A stretch of DNA of 64,000 nucleotides from G963665185 sp049723905. Lineage in GTDB: Bacteria > Desulfobacterota > Desulfovibrionia > Desulfovibrionales > Desulfovibrionaceae. Below are positions 34,656 through 43,160 of the stretch, piece after piece. Position 1 is the first letter of the stretch; the number at the start of each line of letters is the position of its first letter. The translations under genes were made by a program, and so were the position numbers. The notes below the pieces were generated by a model. The model saw only the letters and a program-made list of their open reading frames with translations. It ran no database searches and had not been told where the DNA came from. The stretch spans positions 186,001 through 250,000 of the forward strand of contig NZ_JBJKFD010000001.1 in the NCBI RefSeq assembly GCF_049723905.1, written 5' to 3'.

Positions 34656-36206
34656 GTGTACCGCATAACGCAAAACCAGCTGTATACCAGTTCCATTACG
34701 AACATGAACCGGACGTTGGCCGATTTGGTGGAATCCAATCTGCAGGCGTCCAGCGAAAAGAAGATCAATCGTCCGTCGGATGATCCCGTGGGCATGGCTC
34801 GTGTGCTTGGATACCGAACCTCTCTGTCGCAGATGGATAGGTACAAGGAGAATATTTCCACAGCCACGGGCTGGCTCAGCTTGGCCGACGAAACACTTGG
34901 GAGTGTTTCAACCCTCATCAGCAAGGCCAAGGGGCTTGCTGAACAGGCGGCTAACGGTACCTACGGATCCAGCAACCGGCAGCAGGTTGCTGAAGAAGTC
35001 CGTCAGATTTTCAACCAGTTGATCGCACTGAGCAACAAGGAGTTTGAAAACAACTCCATTTTTGCCGGGCATAAGACCGACCAGGATGCCTTTGTTGAGC
35101 GGCTCTGGCTTATGGACAACGATGGAACCCTGGACGGCATCGATTGGACCGTCACCGGGGCTTCCGACCATACCATGCTGGTGCAGTTCACCGATGCCGG
35201 GAATCCGGATGGCGGAACGTCTTTGGCTCTCAACGACCCTCAGCTTCAGGTTCGGTATTCAACGGACGGAGGCAGCACCTTCAAGACCGGCACCATTACC
35301 ACTTCCGGCGGAGATGCCACCCTGGATTTGGGCGGAGTGCGGATAACCATGCCGCAGACCAAGGCGGTGACCACAACGGATCTGAATGACACCAACGACT
35401 CCGATGGTTCTTGGCTGTGGGTACGGCCAACTGCCGAGTATTTGGGCGATGACAACGATGGTGTGGAAGTGCACAAGATGGGGACATCCCTGACTGGTAC
35501 GGCCAACGGTATCTTTTCCCAGAATGTGACTGTTCGCATTGATACGACCTCGAATTTGGATCAGAAGATTGAATATTCATACAGTCTGGACGGTGGAAAC
35601 TCCTGGGTAACCGGAAATGTTGCCTCCAACAGCGCTGTTGCCAGTAATGCCGTGCTTCTGATCCCCGGCGGCAACCTAGTTGTCGGCTCCAACGCTGGCA
35701 ATTCCCTCCAGGCCGGGAGTCAATTTGTTGTTCAGCCGCGTACGGCAGACATCAACGTGGAGATTTCTTTTTCCGAAAAAATAACCATGAATTCCGTGGG
35801 CAAGGATATTTTTGGCGGTGTGTATAAAGACCCCGACGATCCGAACGCCAGCCTTGTAATGGGGAATTCGCCGAATAAAAACCTTTTTGACGTGATGGGA
35901 CGGCTCATCGGCTACCTTGAGACCAACAACGAGGACGGCGTATCCCAGTGTGTGGCCGATCTTCGTCAGGCACATGAAAATGTACTCAACCATGATGCAA
36001 GTGTTGCCGGGCGGGAAAACAGACTGACTGTTTCGAAGTCTATTATTGCCGGACTGGAATTCAATGAAACACAGCGTATGAGCAATATTGAAGATGTGGA
36101 CATCAGTGAACTTATGACCAAACTGGCACAGCAGCAGATTGCCTATCAGGCCGTGCTGAAGTCGTCGTCCATGATCATGAACATGTCTTTGGTCAACATG
36201 GTTTAG
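34656..36206 (+). CDS. flgL: Flagellar hook-associated protein 3 (FlgL)
   Basis: FlgL is the second junction protein between hook and filament. The 516-residue product starts at GTG (34656), preceded by a G-rich ribosome site. It has the flagellin-like N-terminal domain (MYRITQNQLYTSSITNMN, KKINRPSDDPVGMARVLGYR) and the C-terminal helix (ISELMTKLAQQQIAYQAVLKSSSMIMNMSLVNMV). The variable middle is larger than in enteric FlgL (~317 residues). It lies nine bases after flgK and ends the operon's structural genes. Confidence 0.95.
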   Translation: MYRITQNQLYTSSITNMNRTLADLVESNLQASSEKKINRPSDDPVGMARVLGYRTSLSQMDRYKENISTATGWLSLADETLGSVSTLISKAKGLAEQAANGTYGSSNRQQVAEEVRQIFNQLIALSNKEFENNSIFAGHKTDQDAFVERLWLMDNDGTLDGIDWTVTGASDHTMLVQFTDAGNPDGGTSLALNDPQLQVRYSTDGGSTFKTGTITTSGGDATLDLGGVRITMPQTKAVTTTDLNDTNDSDGSWLWVRPTAEYLGDDNDGVEVHKMGTSLTGTANGIFSQNVTVRIDTTSNLDQKIEYSYSLDGGNSWVTGNVASNSAVASNAVLLIPGGNLVVGSNAGNSLQAGSQFVVQPRTADINVEISFSEKITMNSVGKDIFGGVYKDPDDPNASLVMGNSPNKNLFDVMGRLIGYLETNNEDGVSQCVADLRQAHENVLNHDASVAGRENRLTVSKSIIAGLEFNETQRMSNIEDVDISELMTKLAQQQIAYQAVLKSSSMIMNMSLVNMV

Positions 36207-36508
36207 TCAAAATTTGAAAAGAACGGCGTGCCCCTGGCGATTTGTTTCGTCCGGGGCACGGTTTTGTATTGTTCCACGTGGCGGTGCAGCGTTCCAAGAC
36301 GGCTTTGCAGATCGTCTTCCGTGCATTTTAAAACCTTGACGGACGAACGTTCACCCGGCATCAATAGAAACCGCCCGAAATTTACGGGTTGTTTCCATCC
36401 CGCCGGAACAAGCGGGCGCGGCTGATCGCCGGGGCTCCCATTGAACGGACGGTTTGCCGAAAGATCAAAATGTGCGGTCTTTCGCATGATCGCCTGAAAC
36501 GGCGTCAT
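36203..36508 (-). CDS. Possible hypothetical protein opposite the flgL-csrA gap
   Basis: A 101-codon frame on the minus strand fills almost the whole 333-base gap between flgL and csrA and overlaps the flgL end by four bases. The predicted protein is basic (FGRFLLMPGERSSVKVLK, HVEQYKTVPRTKQIARG) and matches no family I know. Codon use looks moderately gene-like, but no ribosome site precedes the ATG. A second in-frame Met lies at residue 8. It could also be a chance frame across the flgL terminator. Confidence 0.35.
   Translation of the reverse strand: MTPFQAIMRKTAHFDLSANRPFNGSPGDQPRPLVPAGWKQPVNFGRFLLMPGERSSVKVLKCTEDDLQSRLGTLHRHVEQYKTVPRTKQIARGTPFFSNFD
36227..36265 (+). terminator. Terminator-like hairpin after flgL
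   Basis: CGTGCCCC (36227-36234) and GGGGCACG (36253-36260) pair with further partial pairing in the 18-base loop, followed by GTTTTG. It lies 20 bases past the flgL stop and may separate the hook operon from csrA-fliW. Confidence 0.6.
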
Positions 36509-36539
36509 GTACTTTAGTCAGACACACAAGCAGGCGTAC

Positions 36540-36776
36540 ATGCTCATACTTACCAGGCGGCCAGGGGAGAGCATTCACCTTGGCGACAACATCAAGATCA
36601 CGGTCCTGAGCGTGAAGGGCAAGCAGATCAAGATAGGGCTCGATGTGCCGGACGATGTGCCGGTGTATCGCGAAGAGCTTTATATCAAGGTCAGGCAGCA
36701 GAATAGAATGGCCCTTGAATCGCTCGATCAGGACCTTATGGCGGCGGCTTCCCTATGGCAAAAAAGGAAATCGTAA
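36540..36776 (+). CDS. csrA: Carbon storage regulator CsrA
   Basis: CsrA binds GGA-containing hairpins in mRNA leaders and represses translation, for example of flagellin. The 78-residue product starts MLILTRRPGESIHLGDNIKITVLSVKG and has IGLDVPDDVPVYREELY, all characteristic of the family. It has a longer C-terminal tail than the 61-residue enteric form. The start at 36540 follows AGCAGG. It overlaps fliW by 22 bases, the usual pairing, since FliW antagonises CsrA. Confidence 0.96.
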   Translation: MLILTRRPGESIHLGDNIKITVLSVKGKQIKIGLDVPDDVPVYREELYIKVRQQNRMALESLDQDLMAAASLWQKRKS

Positions 36777-37258
36777 TTCAGACAAGGGTGGGCGAACGCA
36801 CTGTGGACTTGTCGCGTTCGATCCATTTCCCCAAAGGTCTTATCGGCTTCGAGGACAGACACGAGTTCGCCTTGCTGCAAATACGGGACGATACTCCCTT
36901 TATGTTGCTGCAATGTCTTAGCGACAGGTCGTTGGGCCTCATCGTGACCGACCCCTATCCTTTTTATGAAGGGTACGAGCTGAACGTGGGCGATGCGGAG
37001 CAGAGAATTTTGCGCATCAACTCCATTCGCGAATTGGCCGTATTGGTCACGGTGAGCATTCCGCCAGGTCGTCCCGAGGAAACAACATTGAACCTCACCG
37101 GTCCCATTCTCATCAACAGCTCGTCGCGTATCGGGCTGCAGGTCCCTCAGACCGATCCTTCACTGCCCAGCCATTATCGGTTGGACCCGCAGGAAAAGGA
37201 CGAAGACACAGTGGGGGAAAAGAAGGCGGAAGCTGAAGAGGATGCGGAACACAAGTAG
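36755..37258 (+). CDS. fliW: Flagellar assembly factor FliW
   Basis: FliW binds either flagellin or CsrA: free flagellin takes FliW away, and CsrA then represses flagellin translation. The 167-residue protein has IHFPKGLIGFEDRHEFALL near the start, IRELAVLVTVSIPPG in the middle and NLTGPILINSSSRIGLQV at the C-terminal end of the fold. A charged tail of about 20 residues follows. The overlap with csrA suggests coupled translation in a fixed ratio. Confidence 0.96.
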   Translation: MAKKEIVIQTRVGERTVDLSRSIHFPKGLIGFEDRHEFALLQIRDDTPFMLLQCLSDRSLGLIVTDPYPFYEGYELNVGDAEQRILRINSIRELAVLVTVSIPPGRPEETTLNLTGPILINSSSRIGLQVPQTDPSLPSHYRLDPQEKDEDTVGEKKAEAEEDAEHK

Positions 37259-37291
37259 TTTTTTCCGTTACCGCGTGAAATAGGATCATAA

Positions 37292-37317
37292 AAAAGGGCC
37301 GTTTTTGCGGCCCTTTT
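37292..37317. terminator. Bidirectional terminator between fliW and flgM
   Basis: AAAAGGGCCG and CGGCCCTTTT form a perfect 10-bp stem around a six-base loop, with T on both outgoing strands. It lies 33 bases after fliW and 47 bases after the convergent flgM stop. Confidence 0.9.
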
Positions 37318-37364
37318 GAGTATACTCGTCGGAACGGGGGGAAAGCCGTACGTCGACAGCACGC

Positions 37365-37667
37365 TTACATCAGCAGCTCAAGATCCTGTTTTACAAGGTT
37401 TTCAGCCGTCTTATGAAGGTCGGGCTGGTAGGAACCGTTGGCAACCTTCGCCTTGAGTTCTGCAATGCGTTCGTTGCGCATACCGTCCGAGCTGTTGGCC
37501 TCGGAAAGGGCGACACTGCGCAGCCGGGCTTCTTCGGAAAGATTGATCTTGTCCGCATCCGCCCCGGGAGCGGTCTTTCCCTTCGCCGCGATATCCTGGA
37601 TACGCGACTTGTCGATCTTCTTGGTGTCGTAGGGGTTGGTCCCCTGGAGCAAGTTCTTGATTATCAT
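37365..37667 (-). CDS. flgM: Anti-sigma-28 factor FlgM
   Basis: FlgM holds sigma-28 inactive until the hook is complete and FlgM is exported. The 100-residue product has the DKINLSEEARLRSVALSEA segment and the C-terminal sigma-binding helices (RNERIAELKAKVANGSYQPDLHKTAENLVKQDLELL). It is convergent with fliW. A sigma-28-type promoter lies about 70 bases upstream, giving negative feedback. Confidence 0.93.
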   Translation of the reverse strand: MIIKNLLQGTNPYDTKKIDKSRIQDIAAKGKTAPGADADKINLSEEARLRSVALSEANSSDGMRNERIAELKAKVANGSYQPDLHKTAENLVKQDLELLM

Positions 37668-37738
37668 GCCATTTCCCCCGATCTCTCCAAATCTTTAAGG
37701 ATATACAAACCGTGTATGTGTTTTTTCTCTTGTCTTTC

Positions 37739-37765
37739 TTATCGTCCCCTATAGGGCGGTTCTTA
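37739..37765 (-). promoter_or_regulatory. Sigma-28 type promoter of flgM
   Basis: On the minus strand TAAG, a 15-base spacer and GACGATAA match TAAA-N15-GCCGATAA at 10 of 12 positions. The distance to the flgM start is about 70 bases. Confidence 0.6.
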
Positions 37766-37774
37766 ATATCAGGT

Positions 37775-37796
37775 CAAAAGAAATTTTTTTCTTTTG
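37775..37796. repeat. AT-rich 9-bp inverted repeat upstream of the flgM promoter
   Basis: CAAAAGAAA and TTTCTTTTG are exact reverse complements around four T. It lies between the stop of the upstream gene and the flgM promoter. It may be a weak terminator of that gene or an A-tract element near the promoter. Confidence 0.5.
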
Positions 37797-37802
37797 TGCC
37801 GA

Positions 37803-38216
37803 TCACATCAGGGAACGGTCCACCGTGTCCAGGGCAATTTCCCAGAGATGCGCCAGCAGGTCTTGTGTTTCCTCGGGGTTGAGCCTGACAGGACCGTCTG
37901 GGGTATTCTTGAAAACTTGCAAGTCCTGTTCCATGTAGGGATATTCGAAAAATAATTCCCCACCGGCAACAACTTCCAAACGCTGCTTGAGCTCATTCAC
38001 CACGGGATTGTCAATGCCAAGCACCAGAAGATTGTCTACCAGTTCGCGGGCGATTTGCTCCACAAGTGCCATACGCTTGGCGTGCTTCTGCTCCTGCGAT
38101 TCCGCCGGGCGATCTCCGCGCAGACGGCGTACGTATCGCGTCAGTCGCCTTGAGCTGATGAGCTGCTTTCCATAGGTGCGCAGCATGGTGTGTGTTTCTA
38201 TGGCATTTTGAGTCAT
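37803..38216 (-). CDS. Conserved hypothetical protein upstream of flgM
   Basis: The 137-residue protein has a basic N-terminal half (SSRRLTRYVRRLRGDRPAESQEQKHAKRM), a helical middle (LVEQIARELVDNLLVLGIDNPVVNELKQRLE) and an acidic C-terminal end (LLAHLWEIALDTVDRSL). I know it only as a conserved gene next to flgM in Desulfovibrio-type genomes, with no established function. A near-perfect sigma-28 promoter precedes it, so it is expected to be co-expressed with late flagellar genes. AAGGGTGAA provides the ribosome site. Confidence 0.82.
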   Translation of the reverse strand: MTQNAIETHTMLRTYGKQLISSRRLTRYVRRLRGDRPAESQEQKHAKRMALVEQIARELVDNLLVLGIDNPVVNELKQRLEVVAGGELFFEYPYMEQDLQVFKNTPDGPVRLNPEETQDLLAHLWEIALDTVDRSLM

Positions 38217-38241
38217 TACATTTCACCCTTTCTCGGTTTCT

Positions 38242-38269
38242 TTATCGGCTTTAGCCGTGGCAAACTTTA
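38242..38269 (-). promoter_or_regulatory. Sigma-28 promoter upstream of the 37803-38216 gene
   Basis: TAAAGTTT and GCCGATAA both match the sigma-28 consensus completely on the minus strand. The spacer is 12 bases, one more than in the enteric consensus. The element ends 25 bases before the start codon. Confidence 0.75.
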
Positions 38270-38385
38270 GGGGTGGAGCGAAAAAAAATAAAAAAAATTA
38301 AATCAGCGGATAAAAAGGCCTCGTAGAGAGTTTCGGCAGTGGAGGTCTTGAATCCCGCATGGGTTTCAACTACCAAAGACAGACC

Positions 38386-39234
38386 ATGCACAAACCATTG
38401 TCCCATATAGCCATTATCGTCAGAAAAGATCATCCCGAAGCGGAACAGTCCGGGCGGGATATTGCGGCTTGGCTCGCACAAGCCGGAGTGAAAGCAACTT
38501 TGCGGGAACATGAACCTGAAAAGGACGATTTACGTGATGTGGCCCCTCTTCCCGACCTTGTTCTGGTTTTGGGGGGAGACGGAACATTTATTTCAGCAGC
38601 CAGGGAAACATTGCATCGTGAAATCCCCTTGCTTGGAGTCAACCAGGGGAAAGTCGGTTTTTTGACAGCTGTTGAACAAAGGCAATGGCAAACCGTTCTG
38701 CAAGATATTTTGGACGGCCAGTTTAGTGTGGAAGAGCGTACCGTCCTTGAATATACATTGGAGCGAGACGGACAGCCTATCCGGTGTGGATTGGCCATCA
38801 ACGATGTGGCTGTCAGCCGCGGTATGGTGGCCCGGCTGGTGCGTCTGGCAGTGGAGTTGGACGGAGAACGCCGGGGCGACCTGCGTTCGGACGGACTTGT
38901 CATCGCCACGCCTACGGGCTCGACTGCCTATTCCATTTCCGCGGGGGGGCCGGTCATCCATCCCCGGATAGACGCCTTCTGTATTACGCCAATCTGTCCT
39001 TTTCGTAACTATTTCAATCCGTTGGTTGTTCCTTCCGATGCCTCGCTTGCCGTCATTAATGAAGACAAGGCTGGCGAGGTTATTCTGACTGAGGATGGGC
39101 AGAGAGCCTTTCCCATGCAGGAGGGTGACCGCATCACGTTTCGGTGCGCACGCTACCCGTTGCGACTGCTTGTGCCCAACGGAGCCTCTTTCTTCAGTAC
39201 GCTTGTGACCAAGGGTTTTTTGACCGAGAGGTGA
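38386..39234 (+). CDS. nadK: NAD kinase
   Basis: NAD kinase phosphorylates NAD to NADP. The product of about 282 residues has the catalytic GGDGTFISAAR motif, the GVNQGKVGFLTAV segment, NDVAVSRG, and the SDGLVIATPTGSTAYSISAGGP signature with catalytic residues of the diacylglycerol-kinase-like fold. The start is uncertain: ATG 38386 (MHKPLSHIAII) fits the family, but an in-frame ATG at 38359 has a GGAGG 13 bases upstream. The stop lies within the ribosome site of the next gene. Confidence 0.94.
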   Translation: MHKPLSHIAIIVRKDHPEAEQSGRDIAAWLAQAGVKATLREHEPEKDDLRDVAPLPDLVLVLGGDGTFISAARETLHREIPLLGVNQGKVGFLTAVEQRQWQTVLQDILDGQFSVEERTVLEYTLERDGQPIRCGLAINDVAVSRGMVARLVRLAVELDGERRGDLRSDGLVIATPTGSTAYSISAGGPVIHPRIDAFCITPICPFRNYFNPLVVPSDASLAVINEDKAGEVILTEDGQRAFPMQEGDRITFRCARYPLRLLVPNGASFFSTLVTKGFLTER

Positions 39235-39237
39235 ACC

Positions 39238-41010
39238 TTGCCCGAATTGCCTGAATTTTTTTCGGCTTTGGACATTCAGTTTGGTGTTGACCCTGCGTTG
39301 GATGCCTGGCTCATGCATTTTATGACGGTCAACAACATTTACTACGCCACAGAGCCGGACAAAAATGCTTCGCCCGAGCAGATGCGGTTTATGGTCTGTC
39401 TGGACGACGACCTTTTTTTTGCCTCCTGCTCGGACAGGATGCTCAGCCATCTTATCAACGATTCCCTGGATCACGACTTGCTCAGGGCGTACGCAGACAA
39501 ATGGCACACCCTTGTGAATCTCGTGTATACGTATGTCCCCGAGCAAAGCACACGGCGGCGGATTCTCGGGTTGTGCCGGTACAAGTTTCGCGAAGTGCTG
39601 GCATCGCCCAACATGATTCCTTCGCGGTTGCTGAAGCGCTTTGTGACCATGTTTCTGACCCTGGGCGGTATCAGCGATCCGCACCGCGAGCGCCGTCGGC
39701 TGGCCAATGAACGGGCTTTTGCAAGCCTCAAGAGCCGAGAGTTGTTTTCTTTTTTGCAACTCTTACCCCGGGATGTTGCGGAAAAAGCGACAACAGCCGG
39801 AGACGGCAGGCTGACTTTGGCACAGGCCCGGTTCGACCTGGATATGATGGAAATGACGCGGCTTATGCTGCTGGCTGTAACCCCGGAATTGTGGAACGGC
39901 GGGAAGGCGCTCGAGCCTGGAGAGCTGGCCGTTCGGTACGAGGCCTGCTCCGAACAATTTTCCGTAGTGCGAAACCTGTTCCACGGCGATGCCGGAAAAG
40001 GGCAGAAAATTCTTTACCTGCCGGACACCAGCGGCGGGTTGATTTTTGATCTGCTTTTCATTCGCTCGCTGTTGCGCCAGGGGCATAAAGTGGTGCTGGC
40101 CCTTAAGGAAGGCTTTTTCTTCGATGCTCCGTCGTTTTGGGATTGGGATTACGATTCCGTACTTTCCGGGCAGTTGCGCGAAGCGCATTTCGTGCCGGAA
40201 GCCCGTCTGGGCAAAAACGAGCTGATACGCCTGCAGCAGGCCAATGGTTTTCTTGTTATTTCAGATGGAACCCGCGAGGAGCTGAACCTGTACAGAGTCA
40301 GCGTAACCTTTGCCCGCGCCTGGAAGGAAGCGGACTTGATCATTGCCAAGGGGGCGGCCAATTCACGTCGTCTGCTCCGTGTCGGGCACGAATTCACGCG
40401 GGATATACTGTGTTATTACCGTGACGCGAAGGGTGTCTTTCGGGCAGAGGTCAAACCCAAGCCCGCCCGCATCAGCAAATTTTCAGAAACCGGTATCAGC
40501 GCCATGGCGCGCAACATCATCAACCAGATGCGCAAAGCCAAGCAGCAGGGGAATTCCGTGATGTTCTATTCGGCCATCATCGGTTCCATCCCTGGGCAGA
40601 CGGCCACAGCTCTCAAGGTTGTGGACGAGTTTGTCGACCATCTGCGCGAACGTCTGGACAAGACCTTCATCATCAACCCCGGCGAGCACTTTGTGGAAGG
40701 CATGGACGCCGACGACCTGATGTTTATGTGGGAAAAGGTCCAGCGTAGCGGGTTGATCGACGTCTGGCGCTTCCAGACCGTGGCTGATATTGAAAAGAGC
40801 TTCGAGCTGATGGGACAGAAGGTTCCATCGTTTTGGACCGGTAAGGACTCAACTTATTCCACCGGTTGTACCAAGGAAATGCACATTGCTTTGGACGTGC
40901 AGAAAACCAATCCCGAAATGCAGATCATCGGTCCGTCGCCCGATAAGTTTTTCCGTCGCAGGGAATACGGCGTGGGCAAGTTCTGTGATTCGGCCATTGA
41001 TTGCCAATGA
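39238..41010 (+). CDS. Large protein with DUF89/ARMT1-like domain
   Basis: The 590-residue product starts at TTG (39238), nine bases from GAGAGG and four bases after nadK. Residues ~255-385 resemble DUF89 damage-control phosphatases: D263-TSGGLIFDLLFIRSLLRQG resembles the DNxGE metal motif, ISDGT follows, and IIAKGAANSRR (K371, N375) matches the conserved K-G-x-x-N. The N-terminal 250 residues and the C-terminal region with PSPDKFFRRREYG are unknown to me. Such enzymes clean up damaged phosphometabolites, which may explain its coupling to nadK. The canonical Asn and Glu of DNxGE are replaced by Thr and Gly. Confidence 0.72.
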   Translation: MPELPEFFSALDIQFGVDPALDAWLMHFMTVNNIYYATEPDKNASPEQMRFMVCLDDDLFFASCSDRMLSHLINDSLDHDLLRAYADKWHTLVNLVYTYVPEQSTRRRILGLCRYKFREVLASPNMIPSRLLKRFVTMFLTLGGISDPHRERRRLANERAFASLKSRELFSFLQLLPRDVAEKATTAGDGRLTLAQARFDLDMMEMTRLMLLAVTPELWNGGKALEPGELAVRYEACSEQFSVVRNLFHGDAGKGQKILYLPDTSGGLIFDLLFIRSLLRQGHKVVLALKEGFFFDAPSFWDWDYDSVLSGQLREAHFVPEARLGKNELIRLQQANGFLVISDGTREELNLYRVSVTFARAWKEADLIIAKGAANSRRLLRVGHEFTRDILCYYRDAKGVFRAEVKPKPARISKFSETGISAMARNIINQMRKAKQQGNSVMFYSAIIGSIPGQTATALKVVDEFVDHLRERLDKTFIINPGEHFVEGMDADDLMFMWEKVQRSGLIDVWRFQTVADIEKSFELMGQKVPSFWTGKDSTYSTGCTKEMHIALDVQKTNPEMQIIGPSPDKFFRRREYGVGKFCDSAIDCQ

Positions 41011-42317
41011 GGAAATATTCCGTGATTCCCCCGATCACGGTAAGAAGGTTCCGCGTTGCAGCGGCAATTCTTACCGTTCTTTTTCTTCTTGCTGTTTTTG
41101 GCTGTGCTCCCAGGGGAAAACGCCCGGTGGAACCGGCCGCTCCGAAAACCGTCGGTGAAAAACATATTCCGGCTCTGGAAACCGCTCCCAAAACTCCTGG
41201 GCCAGTGCGCGGTTTTTCTCCTGCAGCGCAGGACACGGCCGAAACATTTGCCCGGCATATCGACATCAAAGAGCAGGACCTCACCTCCTGGAAAGATCTT
41301 GGACTGCCACTTTTGCGCAGTCTGGAGTACATCCAGGCCCACGACCAGACAGCTCTGGCTGTACGGCAGCCTGGATTGCGGCTGACCTGGGGGCAGTTGG
41401 GGAGCAGTGTGAGCGAACTTATAGCGCTGCTTCCGGCTCTGAAAAAAAATCCGGAACTGTTGGCCGAGCGTTTTACCTGGTACCGGCTTGCACCGGAACC
41501 ACTTATGACCGGGTATTACGCCCCGGCAATCGACGCCAGCCTGACACCCAGGCCCGGTTACAAGTATCCTATTTATGGTCTTCCTGCCGATCTGGAGCGT
41601 TTGGATCTGGGAGAGTTTCATCCGCGCTGGAGAGGGCAGCGGTTGATTTACCGGACCGAAGGAGACAAGGCCCTGCCGTATTTTGACCGGCGCGAAATTG
41701 ACATTGATGGCGCACTCAATGGGAGGGGATTGGAAATTGCCTGGGCCAAGCACCCATGGGATATTTATCATCTCCAGGTGCAGGGCTCCGGATTTCTTCG
41801 TCTTCCTGACGGCGACTTTCGATATGTTTTGTATGCAGGGCAGAATGGAAGGCGTTTCCGGTCCACTGCCCGGTACATGCTCGAAACGGGCAAGATAGCC
41901 CGAAACAAGCTGGATCGTGACGGCATCCGCAGCGCGCTCGACAAGGCGGGCTCCGAGGGCAAGATGGAGCTTTTGGCCCACAATCCGAGCTATGTCTTCT
42001 TCAAGTTGGGAGATGTTCCACCGGAAGGTTCCATCGGCAAACCGTTGACCGGGATGGTCAGTCTGGCGACTGATCCTTCGGTACTTCCCCTTGGGGCCAT
42101 TGTTCCGTTTTCCGTAGAGCTGCCCACGGAACCCGGCCAGCCGCGCAAACGCGTCTATGGTCTTGGGCTTGCCCAGGATACGGGCGGGGTCATCAAGGGC
42201 CATCGCATCGATTTTTACTGCGGCATAGGGGATAAGAAGGAGTATATGGCCTTCCGCATCAAGAACCCCGTGACGACATATATCATGGTCAGCAAACGGG
42301 TGTTGGCCCATAAGTGA
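41007..42317 (+). CDS. mltA: MltA-type membrane-bound lytic transglycosylase
   Basis: MltA cleaves peptidoglycan glycan strands with formation of 1,6-anhydromuropeptides. The 436-residue product has a lipoprotein signal (ILTVLFLLAVFGC), the MltA barrel domain (LMTGYYAPAIDASLTPRPGYKYPIY, VQGSGFLRLPDG) and the C-terminal 3D domain (LAQDTGGVIKGHRIDFYCG) with the predicted catalytic Asp at residue 402. The three-Asp pattern is intact. The ATG overlaps the stop of the DUF89-like gene as ATGA, which suggests coupled translation. Confidence 0.93.
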   Translation: MRKYSVIPPITVRRFRVAAAILTVLFLLAVFGCAPRGKRPVEPAAPKTVGEKHIPALETAPKTPGPVRGFSPAAQDTAETFARHIDIKEQDLTSWKDLGLPLLRSLEYIQAHDQTALAVRQPGLRLTWGQLGSSVSELIALLPALKKNPELLAERFTWYRLAPEPLMTGYYAPAIDASLTPRPGYKYPIYGLPADLERLDLGEFHPRWRGQRLIYRTEGDKALPYFDRREIDIDGALNGRGLEIAWAKHPWDIYHLQVQGSGFLRLPDGDFRYVLYAGQNGRRFRSTARYMLETGKIARNKLDRDGIRSALDKAGSEGKMELLAHNPSYVFFKLGDVPPEGSIGKPLTGMVSLATDPSVLPLGAIVPFSVELPTEPGQPRKRVYGLGLAQDTGGVIKGHRIDFYCGIGDKKEYMAFRIKNPVTTYIMVSKRVLAHK

Positions 42318-42380
42318 TTCGCCGTTTTTTACGGCCACGACATTATTACAGCAACTACGCCATACTTTAAGGACATATAC

Positions 42381-43028
42381 GTGAGTTTCAAAGAGCTTAT
42401 CGACAGACTGACAGATGCTTTTACACTTCAACTCGCCGCCACCGGTGATTGGCATACCAGCGAACCTGTGAGCGACGACCTGGTTACGGGAGATGCTCCG
42501 CTTGAACGGCTGACCGGATTGATACTGCAAAATCATTGGGAGAATTTTCAGCTTTGGCATGTTGAAGACGACGCCCGCATGGTGGATGTTGATGCGGAAG
42601 TGATCGCGGACTGCAAGCGCCGTATCGACAAGCTGAACCAACGTCGTAACGACCTTATCGAGCGCATGGACGAATGTCTGGTGGCCGTTATCGTACCGTT
42701 GCTTCCCGCTGATGTTCAGGACCGATACAATACCGAAACCGTTGGCAGCGCGGTGGACCGCCTTTCCATCAACAGCCTGAAGATCTTTCACATGGATGAG
42801 CAGGTGACCCGGGGGGATGTCGATGACAAGCATAAGCAGACCTGCCGCCGCCGTGCCGAAGTGCTCCGTGAGCAGCGAACCGATCTCATCAGAAGTTTGT
42901 TTGAACTTTTGGAGGAATACCAACAAGGACGCAAACGCCCCAAGGTCTATTTTCAATTCAAAATGTATAATGACCCGACCCTTAATCCTTCCTTGTATGC
43001 ATCCGGAAAAGCCTCGGCAAAGGGATAG
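42381..43028 (+). CDS. DUF4254 domain protein
   Basis: The 215-residue protein starts at GTG 42381 after AAGGA. It carries the DUF4254 pattern: LILQNHWENFQLWHVEDDAR, then IADCKRRIDKLNQRRNDLIERMDE and TETVGSAVDRLSINSLKIFHM. The family is found in bacteria with no assigned function; conserved His, Trp, Asn and Asp residues suggest a binding pocket. The protein is helical and cytoplasmic. It is in line with mltA (64-base gap) and precedes the adenylate cyclase gene by about 130 bases. Confidence 0.88.
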   Translation: MSFKELIDRLTDAFTLQLAATGDWHTSEPVSDDLVTGDAPLERLTGLILQNHWENFQLWHVEDDARMVDVDAEVIADCKRRIDKLNQRRNDLIERMDECLVAVIVPLLPADVQDRYNTETVGSAVDRLSINSLKIFHMDEQVTRGDVDDKHKQTCRRRAEVLREQRTDLIRSLFELLEEYQQGRKRPKVYFQFKMYNDPTLNPSLYASGKASAKG

Positions 43029-43160
43029 GTTCTCGTTATGCGGGGATTGGCGCTAAAAGAGGAAAAGCGTATAGTTGGGTGCGCATGAAATGGGGCGTAT
43101 TTTCTGCCTACCCGAAATGCATCTGCGGCAGCCCGGCAATTTTCGAACACGAAGTCGAGC

